From assembly GCA_022823865.1 (NCBI GenBank), contig JAJEHF010000134.1:1-32987 (forward strand): DNA of 32,987 nt, written 5' to 3'. The translations under genes were made by a program, and so were the position numbers. Every line of letters begins with the position of its first letter. Within the stretch, counting starts at the first letter, position 1. This DNA comes from Bryobacterales bacterium (GTDB lineage: Bacteria; Acidobacteriota; Terriglobia; Bryobacterales; UBA6623). The notes under the pieces are model-generated. The model was not told the origin of the DNA. It saw only the letters and a list, made by a program, of their open reading frames with translations, and searched no databases. Of this stretch, positions 23,723 through 32,020 are shown one piece after another.

Positions 23723-26281
23723 ATGTCTATCATTCGCGCTTTCTTTCCCGTGTTGGCAGCCTGTGCGCTGCTATTGGCCGGCTGCGGCGCTGGCTCGACG
23801 GCCTTTGAGAGCCGCTTCGACCCAGCGGTCGAACGCCCCTGGATCGGACCCGAGTACTGGTCCAACCCGCTGCAAGACTGGCGGTTGCGCGACGGGCGCC
23901 TGGAAAACTTCCGGGCTGGCGGGGACCGCAACGTGTTCCTGCTGACCCGCGAGGTCGGCGCGTCCAGCGGTACCCTCTCGACGAGCGTCCGCATCGGGCG
24001 CATCGAACCGACCGACGAGCCTCTCGAGGACGGCTGGGCCGGATTCCGGGTGGGCATCCGCGGATCGTTCAACGACTATCGCGACAGCGCCGTGCGCGGC
24101 GTCGGCCTGCACTGCGGGGTGGCATCTGACGGACGCCTGTTCATCGGATCCCCCGATGAGTCGTCCCCGATGGCGGACAGCGCGTTCGAGTCCGACGCCA
24201 GGTTGTCGCTTCACGCCGAGCCGTCCGGAGACTTGGCGCGCCTGACATTGCGCCTCGAGACGGCTTCCGGCGCGCAGGAAGTCTCCCGCGAGGTCGATCC
24301 CGGCTGGCTGACCGGGGGCCTGGCCCTGGTTTCCAGCAGCGGCCCGATTCCCGACTCGCCGCCGGCGGAAGAGGAAATCCGCGAGACCGGCTGGGCGCTC
24401 AAGCGCGGTACAAGAGCGGGCGGCACGCTGCGCTTGTGGTTCGCTGATTGGACCGTGTCCGGCAGCCGGGTCACTGCCCATCCAGAGCGGGAGCTGGGCC
24501 CGATCATGTTCGCGATGCACACGCTCAGCGAGGGTGTGCTGAAGCTGAATGCCCTCTTGGCACCAGTGGACGCCGAGGGCAGCGAAGCGGCGTTGGAGAT
24601 CCAAGACGGCGGCTGGACCGAAGTTGCCCGAGCAGCCGTCGATCCGGAGGCCCGCACAGCTACTTTCCGGGTGCCGGACTGGGACGACACGGCGGACACG
24701 CCGTACCGGGTCGTGTTCGCCGGCGACACCTGGGAAGGCACGGTGCGCAGGGATCCCGTGGACAAGGACGAAATCGTCGTGGCGGCGTTCACCGGCAACA
24801 ACGACCTCGGCTTCCCGCACGCGGACATCGTGCGGAACATGCAGCACCACCGGCCCGACCTGATGGCCTTCACGGGAGACAACGTTTATGAGCGTGTCGG
24901 CGAGTACGGCATCGTGCGTGAGCCGACCGACATGGCCATCCTCGACTACCTGCGCAAGTGGTACATCTTCGGCTGGGAATACGGCGAGCTGCTGAGAGAC
25001 ATTCCGACCGTGGCATTGCCGGACGACCACGATGTCTATCAAGGCAACATCTGGGGCGCGGCCGGGCGCAAGGCGCACGGCTACGGCAAGCCCGGACAGG
25101 ATCAAGGCGGCTACGTGATGGATCCGCGCTTTGTCCACGTGGTGCAAACGACGCAGACGGCGAACATGCCCGATCCGTTCGACCCGACGCCCGTCGAGCA
25201 AGGCATCGCGGTGTATTACACGGACCTGCTGTACGGCGGGATCAGCTTCGCGATCATCGAGGATCGCAAGTGGAAGGACTCGGCGACGGCGCTGATCGGG
25301 CCGGGCATCATCAACGGCTGGGCAGAAGACCCGAACTACGACGCTCGGAAGAGTTCGGACAACCCCGAGTTTCCGTTGCTCGGCGAGCGGCAGGAGAGCT
25401 TCCTAGAGGCTTGGGCGCAGGACTGGGAGGGTGCGTGGATGAAGGCGGCCATCTCGCAGACGATCTTCGCCAACGTGTGCACGCTGCCCAAGGGCACCAC
25501 GACCGACGCGGTGACCGGCAGCCTGCGCGTGAACGCGCCGGGCGAGTACGCGCCCGGTGAAGAGCCGGTCCAGGACCACGATTCCAACGGCTGGCCGCAG
25601 TCAGGCCGCAACCGCGCCGTGCGGCTGCTGCGCAAGGCCGTGGCGGTCCACATCGCGGGCGACCAGCATCTCGGCAGCACCGTCCAGTACGGAGTGGAAG
25701 ACTGGAACGACAGCAGCTGGGCCATCTGCGTGCCGTCGGTGGCCAACATCTTCCCGCGCCGCTGGTTCCCTACTCAGGAGGGGCGCAACCGCAAGGAGGG
25801 GGCTCCGCGGAATACGGGCGAATTCCACGACGGCTTCGGCAACAAGGTCACCATCCACGCCCTCTCCAACCCGCACACCAACGGCATCGAGCCCACCGCC
25901 CTGAACCACCGGGCGCCCGGCTACGGGATCATCAAATTCAAGCGCAGCGACCGGACTATCGAATTCGCCAACTGGCCTCGCTGGGTCGAAGCGTCTGAGG
26001 AGGGAGCCCAGCCATATCCAGGCTGGCCGATTCGCATCAAGCAGAGCCAGAGCGGCCTGCCCAAGGGGTACACGCTACCCCCGATCAACGCCCAGGGGGC
26101 CGTAGACCCCGTGGTGCAGGTGATTGACGAATCGAACGGCGAGATCGTCTACACGCTACGGATCCAGGGCAGCGAATTCACACCGACCGTGCGCCAGCCA
26201 GGTGGCTACACGGTCCGAGTGATCCACCCCGAATCGGGTGAGGTGTCCGAATCCGAGGGGTTGCAGGCGAAATCTGGGTAA
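23723..26281 (+). CDS. PhoD-like metallophosphatase lipoprotein
   Basis: The 852-residue protein starts with a lipoprotein signal ending ALLLAGC (Cys21). Residues about 30-250 resemble a beta-sandwich (LamG-like) region, followed by a small beta domain. The catalytic part carries AFTGNNDLG, FTGDNVYE (about 383-390), PDDHDVYQGN (about 433-442) and HIAGDQHLGS (about 643-652), the metal-binding motifs of the PhoD-like alkaline phosphatase/phosphodiesterase family. A beta-rich C-terminal tail follows. Known PhoD proteins are usually Tat-exported; this one appears Sec/Lol-dependent. It would release phosphate from phosphate esters or diesters. The ATG at 23723 is preferred over an in-frame TTG nine nt upstream because of the promoter position. 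It converges with the RraA-like gene. Confidence 0.86.
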   Translation: MSIIRAFFPVLAACALLLAGCGAGSTAFESRFDPAVERPWIGPEYWSNPLQDWRLRDGRLENFRAGGDRNVFLLTREVGASSGTLSTSVRIGRIEPTDEPLEDGWAGFRVGIRGSFNDYRDSAVRGVGLHCGVASDGRLFIGSPDESSPMADSAFESDARLSLHAEPSGDLARLTLRLETASGAQEVSREVDPGWLTGGLALVSSSGPIPDSPPAEEEIRETGWALKRGTRAGGTLRLWFADWTVSGSRVTAHPERELGPIMFAMHTLSEGVLKLNALLAPVDAEGSEAALEIQDGGWTEVARAAVDPEARTATFRVPDWDDTADTPYRVVFAGDTWEGTVRRDPVDKDEIVVAAFTGNNDLGFPHADIVRNMQHHRPDLMAFTGDNVYERVGEYGIVREPTDMAILDYLRKWYIFGWEYGELLRDIPTVALPDDHDVYQGNIWGAAGRKAHGYGKPGQDQGGYVMDPRFVHVVQTTQTANMPDPFDPTPVEQGIAVYYTDLLYGGISFAIIEDRKWKDSATALIGPGIINGWAEDPNYDARKSSDNPEFPLLGERQESFLEAWAQDWEGAWMKAAISQTIFANVCTLPKGTTTDAVTGSLRVNAPGEYAPGEEPVQDHDSNGWPQSGRNRAVRLLRKAVAVHIAGDQHLGSTVQYGVEDWNDSSWAICVPSVANIFPRRWFPTQEGRNRKEGAPRNTGEFHDGFGNKVTIHALSNPHTNGIEPTALNHRAPGYGIIKFKRSDRTIEFANWPRWVEASEEGAQPYPGWPIRIKQSQSGLPKGYTLPPINAQGAVDPVVQVIDESNGEIVYTLRIQGSEFTPTVRQPGGYTVRVIHPESGEVSESEGLQAKSG

Positions 26282-26286
26282 GGCGC

Positions 26287-27027
26287 CTACTTGGCACGCA
26301 GGCGCTGCCTGAGCGCCTGCAAGCGGCTGCCAAGCTCCTTTTGCGCCACGGCGAAGCCCTCCGCGGTAACGTTGCCGCCGGAGCAATAGTCCAGCACGAC
26401 CGCCTCGGCGGCGCAGAACTCTGCGCAGACATCAGCCACCTGTCCGGCGATCTCGCCGGGGATGTTGGTCACGCCGTTCTGGTCTGCATGGATCAGGTCC
26501 CCGGGATAGACCGCCAGCCCGCCGACGTGTACCGAGACGTTGAACTCCAGCAACTGCGGGTAGCCGTGCGAGCTGATGGCGCCATCCGAGAAAGAAGGCA
26601 AGCCCACTGCGCGCACCTGGTCCAGATCGCGAGCGGCACCGCTGGTGATCAGACCGACGACTCCGAACGACTTGTAGGTCGCCGCCATGACCTCGCCGAA
26701 CGTGGCGGACTTGGTCGGCGAGTCTAGGTCTTGGATCACCACCAGAGGCGGGTCCGGGACCTCTCCGAAGCGGGCCACTTGATCGGCTAGGCTGCCGTAG
26801 GCTCCACCCGCCCACGGCTTGACGGCGGAGCGGAAGGTGGCCGTGGAGGCATACCCGCAGATCGGCCCCATCTCGGGAAAACAGGCCTTGATACGGTCAT
26901 CCATGTATCCATCCGTCTGGGGGCGGACGCCGAATAACTCGATGACGTTGCAGACCGTTGGGGTGTCGTACTGGCAGAGCTTGCTCAGCACTTCGCCCGA
27001 AAGCTGGGGTGCGGACATAACGTCCAT
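26287..27027 (-). CDS. RraA-family protein (HMG/CHA aldolase-like)
   Basis: The 246-residue product matches the RraA/MenG-like fold: GEVMAATYKSFGVVG (111-125), then LITSGAARDLDQV (127-139) with the conserved Arg-Asp of the metal-dependent aldolase and oxaloacetate decarboxylase members. YPGDLIHADQNGV is the third conserved block. The family includes 4-hydroxy-4-methyl-2-oxoglutarate aldolases and, in some bacteria, RNase E regulators. With no RNase E or protocatechuate genes nearby the enzymatic role is more likely, acting on a pyruvate-type substrate. It is cytosolic. An ATG three codons inside (27018) is an equally good start. It follows the PHP-type gene on the same strand with a 23-nt gap, so the two are probably co-transcribed. 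Confidence 0.85.
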   Translation of the reverse strand: MDVMSAPQLSGEVLSKLCQYDTPTVCNVIELFGVRPQTDGYMDDRIKACFPEMGPICGYASTATFRSAVKPWAGGAYGSLADQVARFGEVPDPPLVVIQDLDSPTKSATFGEVMAATYKSFGVVGLITSGAARDLDQVRAVGLPSFSDGAISSHGYPQLLEFNVSVHVGGLAVYPGDLIHADQNGVTNIPGEIAGQVADVCAEFCAAEAVVLDYCSGGNVTAEGFAVAQKELGSRLQALRQRLRAK

Positions 27028-27050
27028 GGTATTGCACGGGCCTCAGGCAG

Positions 27051-29342
27051 CTAGAAGTGAACCGGCTGTGTGAAGGCGCCGTTGCCAGCGGAGTCCCAGG
27101 CCGCGAAGCGGACCCACTTCTTGCCGCTGGCGTCGAACTCGAGCCGGAACTGCTTGCTACCGAAGGCCTCCAAGTCGGTGGTGGGCTGGACGCGCCGCCC
27201 AATCTTGTCGCCATCACCCCATACGATTTCGACGAACTCCAACGGGAACGTCCATTCCACCTGTGCCACGACCGTCTTGCGCTCCTCGTGGCCCTCGATT
27301 TCGAACGTGGGAATCAACACCTCACCGGTGGAGACGAAAAAGTCGCCGCGGCGCATGGCCTCGGTGATGGGACTCCAGTCATCGTCGAAGGCGGGCAAGC
27401 TGTCGAGCCGGACATAGTTCACCGAAAGTTGCGGATAGATCTCGTCGGACGGGAACTTGGTGTAAGTGTCGCCTTCCGCGATCAGGTACTTCGGGCCGGC
27501 CCAGTTGTTCATGTCGTCGAGCGTGCCGAAGCAGCGCCCCTCGCAGATCCTCGCTTGAGACAGGTCAGCGGGCAGGGTCTGGAACGCGCCACCTAGGTAG
27601 CGATCGCTCAGGAAGTGGGGAGCTTCGCGAACAGCGTCGGGATAGAAGGTCGAGCCCTTGGTCCGCGGATGGGCCTGCCACATCAGGGCACTTTCAGATT
27701 CCATCAGCGACAGCATCTCCTCTGCCGAGCCGACGCGGTAGACCGTGCCGTAGCGGTCATGGCTGGCTCGATACGGCGTGTCGGCCGCCCGCACCTTGGA
27801 CCAATAGACGGGCCTTGGAAATACGAGCGTGTAGTGCCCGCCAAGGTGGGCGTTCGGCTCTTCGCCGGGCATGAGCAGGAAGTCGGCATCCGAATGGCGG
27901 CGGCAGGCTTCGAAGTATTGGTGCTGTTCGCGAAAGCGGATCTCTCCGGGATCGTCGGGATGGCCATCGCCGTGAAAGTCCGACATCATCGCGATGTTGA
28001 TGCCAAGGCCGCGGAACGCTGTGATCCACGGTGGCCGCAAATCGAGGGAGCCGGCATCGACGAGTTGCTCGTGGAAGTGCGTGTGGAAATGGCTGACCGC
28101 GACTTGGTAGCCGTCGAGCGGCTTGTACGTGTCGCCGTGGGTGTAGGCCAACACTTCTTGTAGTGTGGCTTCGGCGTTTCCGGCACCGAGGTGGTAGTAA
28201 ACCGCCATGCGCTGCATGGTTCCGGCGGGCGCGTTGTACAGCGCGAAGTTGCCCTCGGCGAAACGCCACGACTGGCGGACACGCTTATTCCAGATCTCTT
28301 CGGACGCACCCCACGGTCGGTACATCTCCTCGCGCTCGCCTTGGCGGACTCCTACGTCGAAGCGGCCATCGGGTAGCTGGCGGTACCAAACATAGCCGAG
28401 ATTCATCTCGATCTCGCGGGCGAAAAAGAACTTGTGGGAGGGCGGAAACACCGCCAAGGTGCCGCGGTTCTGCTCGAGCAGGAGCACGCGGTTCCTCGCC
28501 CGCAGCGGTACCGGAGCGTCGTTCGCTCCGCCACCGAAGCGATAATGCTGCCAGTCGCGGGTGACGTCGCGCCAGCGGAGGCGCTGATAGTCGTCAGTCC
28601 GCAGCCCACTCAAGCCAGCCCGATAGACATAGGCCACCGACGGCTTGGCAGTGGCCGCGATCGCTTCTTGACGGACTAGGCTGGAGCCGCGATATATCGT
28701 GAACCGCAGGCTGCCCTCGAACGACCCCAGTTGCAGGCCTTCGAAGGTAACCTCCAGCCGGATACCATCGCGCCGCACACGACAGGAACTGACCTCATAG
28801 CGCACGCTGGAGCGCGTGACTTCGCTAGGGTCACGCGGGAGTCCGGGGTTGACTCCTTCCAGTCCGGGCACATTCAGGGGAGCGTCCCAGAACACCTTCC
28901 ATTTCTCGCTCTCGACGACGTCTGGCGTGGCTTCGCGGCCCAGATCCGCCATCGGGTTGAGTTGCTGCTGGGAGATACGCCGCCGGCCCTCGGCAACATA
29001 GAACTCTGGGCGGGCGTCTCGCGCCAGCGGGGCCCAGTGCCCTGCCCGCGATAGGGCCGCCAATTGCCGGACAACAGGCTGGCCGTCGTCGACACCGAAT
29101 GTCGCCCGGAGCCGGTTCGCATCGGCACCAGACCACTCGACGAACAGGTCTCCGTCCAGCATTTCCGCGCGGAGCCCGTCAGTGGGTTCGTAGTCGGTCA
29201 GGTCACAGTTCAATGGCTCTGCACAGAGCACCGCCGATAGCGACAGCAAGGCGAACGGCAAAACGACGTTCGCCACCCACAGCGAACCGCAGCGGCGCCC
29301 TCGATTCTGGTTGGGAAGAGTCCCGTTTGCCGACAGTTCCAT
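27051..29342 (-). CDS. large secreted PHP-type metal-dependent protein
   Basis: The 763-residue protein has a signal peptide (hydrophobic core about residues 22-40, cleavage near AEP) and no lipobox. Residues about 45-400 are beta-rich and unrecognised. HFHTHFH (418-424), SDFHGDGH (454-461), PGEEPN (492-497) and QAHPRTKGS (556-564) then follow in the order and spacing of PHP-domain metal ligands, so a di- or tri-metal phosphoesterase-like active site in the periplasm is likely. The C-terminal part has RRGDFFVSTGEV, common after PHP domains, then a beta domain. I do not know a characterised homologue of this whole architecture. A TACTAT box ends 5 nt before the ATG. It is the probable first gene of an operon with the RraA-family gene. 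Confidence 0.72.
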   Translation of the reverse strand: MELSANGTLPNQNRGRRCGSLWVANVVLPFALLSLSAVLCAEPLNCDLTDYEPTDGLRAEMLDGDLFVEWSGADANRLRATFGVDDGQPVVRQLAALSRAGHWAPLARDARPEFYVAEGRRRISQQQLNPMADLGREATPDVVESEKWKVFWDAPLNVPGLEGVNPGLPRDPSEVTRSSVRYEVSSCRVRRDGIRLEVTFEGLQLGSFEGSLRFTIYRGSSLVRQEAIAATAKPSVAYVYRAGLSGLRTDDYQRLRWRDVTRDWQHYRFGGGANDAPVPLRARNRVLLLEQNRGTLAVFPPSHKFFFAREIEMNLGYVWYRQLPDGRFDVGVRQGEREEMYRPWGASEEIWNKRVRQSWRFAEGNFALYNAPAGTMQRMAVYYHLGAGNAEATLQEVLAYTHGDTYKPLDGYQVAVSHFHTHFHEQLVDAGSLDLRPPWITAFRGLGINIAMMSDFHGDGHPDDPGEIRFREQHQYFEACRRHSDADFLLMPGEEPNAHLGGHYTLVFPRPVYWSKVRAADTPYRASHDRYGTVYRVGSAEEMLSLMESESALMWQAHPRTKGSTFYPDAVREAPHFLSDRYLGGAFQTLPADLSQARICEGRCFGTLDDMNNWAGPKYLIAEGDTYTKFPSDEIYPQLSVNYVRLDSLPAFDDDWSPITEAMRRGDFFVSTGEVLIPTFEIEGHEERKTVVAQVEWTFPLEFVEIVWGDGDKIGRRVQPTTDLEAFGSKQFRLEFDASGKKWVRFAAWDSAGNGAFTQPVHF

Positions 29343-29347
29343 GCCAA

Positions 29348-29353
29348 ATAGTA
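29348..29353 (-). promoter_or_regulatory. -10 box (TACTAT), leaderless-type
   Basis: TACTAT on the minus strand ends 5 nt before ATG 29342. It lies inside the decayed toxin region, so the PHP gene's promoter now uses former toxin-locus DNA or its edge. Confidence 0.45.
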
Positions 29354-29463
29354 TGACTACGAATCATGCGCTTGGTGCCACCGATATCCGGCCCTTAAAT
29401 TCGAATCGCCGTCTCATGTCGGGAGTTGAGCAGCCCTGCTTCGGCACTCACCACACAGAACTC

Positions 29464-29559
29464 TTACTCGATTACCGCTGTGTTCGCTGTGCGAAGCATC
29501 GCTGTCTCCTGAAACAGGTCGTAACGATCCGAAGGCATCAAGCAGGCGACCCTATCCAT
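29464..29559 (-). pseudogene. truncated AbiEii-type toxin (31 codons left)
   Basis: The ATG at 29559 overlaps the end of the antitoxin gene (ATGGATAG), as in intact AbiE operons, with GGAGG just upstream. The 31-residue peptide LMPSDRYDLFQETAMLR...TANTAVIE resembles the extreme N-terminus of AbiEii-family nucleotidyltransferase toxins, which usually continue with KDFWV. Here a TAA follows the Glu, and the next codons read EFCVV before coding character fades. The remaining roughly 270 residues, including the catalytic GS-DxD region, are absent because the PHP gene begins 120 nt further on. The toxin cannot be functional. Confidence 0.55.
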
Positions 29560-30169
29560 CCGAGCCCTCCTGTGTGCCGCGCCGAATCGCCTCACGAACC
29601 CACCCGGTCGCAGCCTCGGTGTCAACGAGAACCTTCCGCCGCAGTCTCGGATCAAGCCAATCGCGAACTTTCGCGATGGCCTCAGGCGTGATCCGATGCT
29701 TGCCCAATGCCTTCAGGGCGTGCACGATCACAGCGCTTTCTCGGTGCTTGAATCCGGCTTCCTTCAAAGCGATGTGGTTGAATTCGAGCGTCGTAGTACC
29801 AATTTGGTAGGACCGCGTAGGGCCATCGGAAAAATAGACGCTCCGTGCGGGCACTTGAGTGGACAAGCCGATGATGTTCTGTGCAACAGGACCGCTGGGC
29901 TGGATTCTCCATCCGAACTTGCGGGCCAGCGCTCGGGCCACTTGCTCAATGTCCGGAGTAAGTTCCCGCCCTAGAAGGCTGCTGTGCCGAGGGTAGGCGT
30001 AGAGCCCGCGGCACAACCGACGAATCCTCCCAGCTCGCTCGAGACGTTGAAGCGCCTTGTCAATTGCGGCACGGCTACCGAGATGGACGAGGTCACGCTG
30101 GGAGAAGACCGAGCCCCGACCGCGTCGCCTAATGGCTCGCATTGCCCTCATCTCGACCGCTTCTGTCAC
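29552..30169 (-). CDS. AbiEi/DUF6088-type antitoxin (transcriptional autoregulator)
   Basis: The 205-residue protein has an N-terminal winged-helix segment (about 8-62: RGRGSVFSQRDLVHLGSRAA, then LERAGRIRRLCRGLYAYPR) and a C-terminal domain with VARALARKFGWRIQPSGPVA, IGLSTQVPARSVYFSDGP and LKEAGF. This is the DUF6088 form of AbiEi, the antitoxin and operon repressor of type IV AbiE systems used against phage. It appears complete. The start is GTG 30169, or ATG at 30151 or 30142. A sigma-70-like promoter with an overlapping AT-rich inverted repeat lies directly upstream. Its partner toxin is reduced to 31 codons, so this is an orphan antitoxin, perhaps kept as a repressor or as protection against related toxins. 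Confidence 0.82.
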   Translation of the reverse strand: MTEAVEMRAMRAIRRRGRGSVFSQRDLVHLGSRAAIDKALQRLERAGRIRRLCRGLYAYPRHSSLLGRELTPDIEQVARALARKFGWRIQPSGPVAQNIIGLSTQVPARSVYFSDGPTRSYQIGTTTLEFNHIALKEAGFKHRESAVIVHALKALGKHRITPEAIAKVRDWLDPRLRRKVLVDTEAATGWVREAIRRGTQEGSDG

Positions 30170-30193
30170 TGAAATCCCTCAGATACTGTCCTA

Positions 30194-30210
30194 AAAAATA
30201 GAATATTTTT
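30194..30210. promoter_or_regulatory. AT-rich inverted repeat, putative AbiEi operator
   Basis: AAAAATA-GAA-TATTTTT is a perfect 7-bp inverted repeat in an otherwise GC-rich window. It overlaps the -10 of the antitoxin promoter, where an autorepressor would bind. AbiEi proteins are known to bind inverted repeats in their promoters; the assignment here is by position. Confidence 0.55.
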
Positions 30211-30223
30211 CAGACAAAATCAA
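30195..30223 (-). promoter_or_regulatory. antitoxin promoter (TTGATT-N17-TATTTT)
   Basis: On the minus strand TTGATT (30223-30218), an exact 17-nt spacer and TATTTT (30200-30195) form the best sigma-70-like promoter in the window. It lies 25 nt before GTG 30169. Confidence 0.6.
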
Positions 30224-30254
30224 TACGGCTAACACTTGTGAATTGCGAAAGCTG

Positions 30255-30461
30255 CTACGACTTGTCGATCTCGGGGATGGATAGCCGCTCCGAAAGTCTA
30301 AGCAGCCGATCTTCTAAGACTTGCTCAAATTCACACACGGCAATTCCCCAAGTTCGCGCCGTTCGCCCAGACTCCCTCAAGGGCTGGAATCTAACAATCA
30401 AGGCCTCGTCATCCCAGTCCAAGGTAGAAGTGACCGCGCCGGAGAGCAGACGTGCTTGCCG
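30255..30461 (-). pseudogene. scrambled second copy of a HicB-type antitoxin gene
   Basis: The end of the frame reads EFEQVLEDRLLRLSERLSIPEID, close to ELEQVLEEWLLLRLSEGLSIPEID of the intact hicB at 32311-32556. DNA similarity continues upstream (for example the shared CCAGCCCTTGAGGGAGT region), but the protein does not: a 1-nt deletion just before that block and a 1-nt insertion about 60 nt later shift the central part into another frame, and one Leu codon is also missing. The ordinary HicB centre (GVWANAP) is therefore replaced by unrelated residues. An open frame to 30554 remains by chance. It is probably dead, or a much altered protein. No toxin partner is visible beside it. Confidence 0.55.
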
Positions 30462-30615
30462 ATTTTCGGTCTCGCAATGCCGTGGAAATACGCGTGTAAT
30501 GCAATCTAGGCGCGACGAACACGCCTTGGCGCTGACCCCGCAGGGTCTGGTCACTCGCTCCGGATCATGTCCAGTCCAAGCTCCCGCGCTGGCCGTGTGG
30601 GCAGTTTCGGGTTTC
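30462..30615. other. gap between the HicB relic and phoX
   Basis: Open minus-strand codons continue from the relic but have no recognisable homology. No further structure was seen. Confidence 0.3.
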
Positions 30616-31989
30616 TCAGATCAGTTGCTCGCCCCACGGTCCGGTGACCGCGAATGTGATCCCGGGAGTCTGCACGTTGAAGAAGAGCCACTTTCCGTCA
30701 GGGCTGAAGGTGGCCCCGGCAAATTCCCGGTCGAGGAAGTCTCCTTCCAGCCCGTTGCGCTCGCCCTCAAGGATCACGTTGTTCTTGGCGAACGTAAAAA
30801 TCTCGCCGTCTGCGGTTAGGCCCCTAACGTGATCCTCGCCGCCCCCGTCCTCGCACAGAACCAGGCCTCCACGGGGGCTCACGCAGATGTTGTCGGGCAT
30901 GTCGAGCACCTCAGCCGCCGGAGATTCATACAGGAGACGGATCCTCGTTTCGCCCGGATCGTATTCCCAGACTTGCCCGGCCTCGGCATCGCCGCCGTTG
31001 GTCGAAACCACGTAGATTCTGCCGTTACCGCTCCAAGTGCCTTCAAGGCGGGCGAACGTGGCCGCCCCTTCGCGGATACCTTGGGAATAGACGCTGCTGG
31101 TGTCGATCGGATCCGGATCCGGGTCTTCGATCGGCACCCAGTTGACCGGCTCCCAGTGCCCGGCTCGCTGGCCGGTCCTAGTGTCGGCTCCCGGTCGATT
31201 CGACAGCGCCAGCATCTCCAGCCGCCCACCCGCAGCGAGTCGGCCCGCCTCGTGCGGCAAGAACCGGTATAGGCCGGCAGTGGCCCGGTCTTCCGTCTCG
31301 TAGACGATCCCGGATTCCGGGTCGACCGAGACCGCCTCGTGCACGAAGCGTCCCATTGCCCGGTAAGGCTCCGCACGGGCCGTCCCGTCGACCGGAACCT
31401 CGAAGATGTAGCCGTGCGGAAGCGTGTAGCCGTTCTCGTCGCCCGGGCCTTCCACGGTCTCTTCGCACGACAGCCAGGTGCCCCAAGGAGTGGGACCGCC
31501 GGCGCAGTTCACCGCCGTGCCCGCGAGGCTCGGCCAAGCCGCGACCACAGTGCCCGACGATGTGTCGAACTCGATCGTTGTTGTGCCGCCCCCTGCCCGG
31601 CCGTCGTACACGGGATCGCCCGAAAAGGCCAGGCCCGCCCGGAGCTCGTGGTTTCGCACGAGGCGGATCCGGCCGCCTTCCGCCTCGAAGGCCGCCATCC
31701 CGTCATGAGCGCCCGGCGTCGGGGACCCATCGTCCAGCCGATCACCTTTCCAGCCGAACGATAGATATCGAAAACCCGCCGGGAGGTGCAGCAGCGGAAG
31801 CCCGGTGGTCTCGTCCCGAACCGGCTCAAGCGGGCCATAGCCGACGCGATTCGGTTCGCTCGCCGAGCGCATGGCTCCCTTGTCGCTTTGATCTGCGCTC
31901 CGGCACGCAAGGGCTTGGAACGAGGCCGCAGCGACCGCACCACCGCCGACTGCGAGAAACCGCCGCCTGTATAACTGGTGAGGTGTCAT
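30616..31989 (-). CDS. phoX: PhoX-family alkaline phosphatase, Tat-exported
   Basis: The 457-residue precursor begins MTPHQLYRRRFLAVGGGAV, a Tat signal followed by an Ala-rich core and Cys29 in ALACR that may be a lipidation site. The mature protein shows the PhoX/DUF839 propeller: HDGM (95-98), VRNHEL (111-116), NCAGGPTPWGTWLSCEE (161-177) and MPDNICVSPRGGLVLCEDGG near the C-terminus, including residues of the calcium/iron site. PhoX releases phosphate from many esters in the periplasm and needs Fe and Ca. The window's TatAC system could export it. TAAACT ends 6 nt before the ATG, and CTGAAA lies 17 nt upstream as a weak -35. It sits between two copies of a HicB-type gene. Confidence 0.9.
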   Translation of the reverse strand: MTPHQLYRRRFLAVGGGAVAAASFQALACRSADQSDKGAMRSASEPNRVGYGPLEPVRDETTGLPLLHLPAGFRYLSFGWKGDRLDDGSPTPGAHDGMAAFEAEGGRIRLVRNHELRAGLAFSGDPVYDGRAGGGTTTIEFDTSSGTVVAAWPSLAGTAVNCAGGPTPWGTWLSCEETVEGPGDENGYTLPHGYIFEVPVDGTARAEPYRAMGRFVHEAVSVDPESGIVYETEDRATAGLYRFLPHEAGRLAAGGRLEMLALSNRPGADTRTGQRAGHWEPVNWVPIEDPDPDPIDTSSVYSQGIREGAATFARLEGTWSGNGRIYVVSTNGGDAEAGQVWEYDPGETRIRLLYESPAAEVLDMPDNICVSPRGGLVLCEDGGGEDHVRGLTADGEIFTFAKNNVILEGERNGLEGDFLDREFAGATFSPDGKWLFFNVQTPGITFAVTGPWGEQLI

Positions 31990-31995
31990 GCCATG

Positions 31996-32001
31996 AGTTT
32001 A
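31996..32001 (-). promoter_or_regulatory. -10 box (TAAACT), leaderless-type, phoX
   Basis: TAAACT on the minus strand ends 6 nt before ATG 31989, with CTGAAA 17 nt further upstream. No Pho box was recognised. Confidence 0.4.
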
Positions 32002-32020
32002 CCGCTTGAGCTTGGACATT

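Noticed and set aside
23771..25201. 476-codon minus-strand open frame opposite the PhoD-like gene
   Set aside because: Low-complexity Ala/Arg/Val translation with no motif; the PhoD metal-binding residues are on the plus strand.
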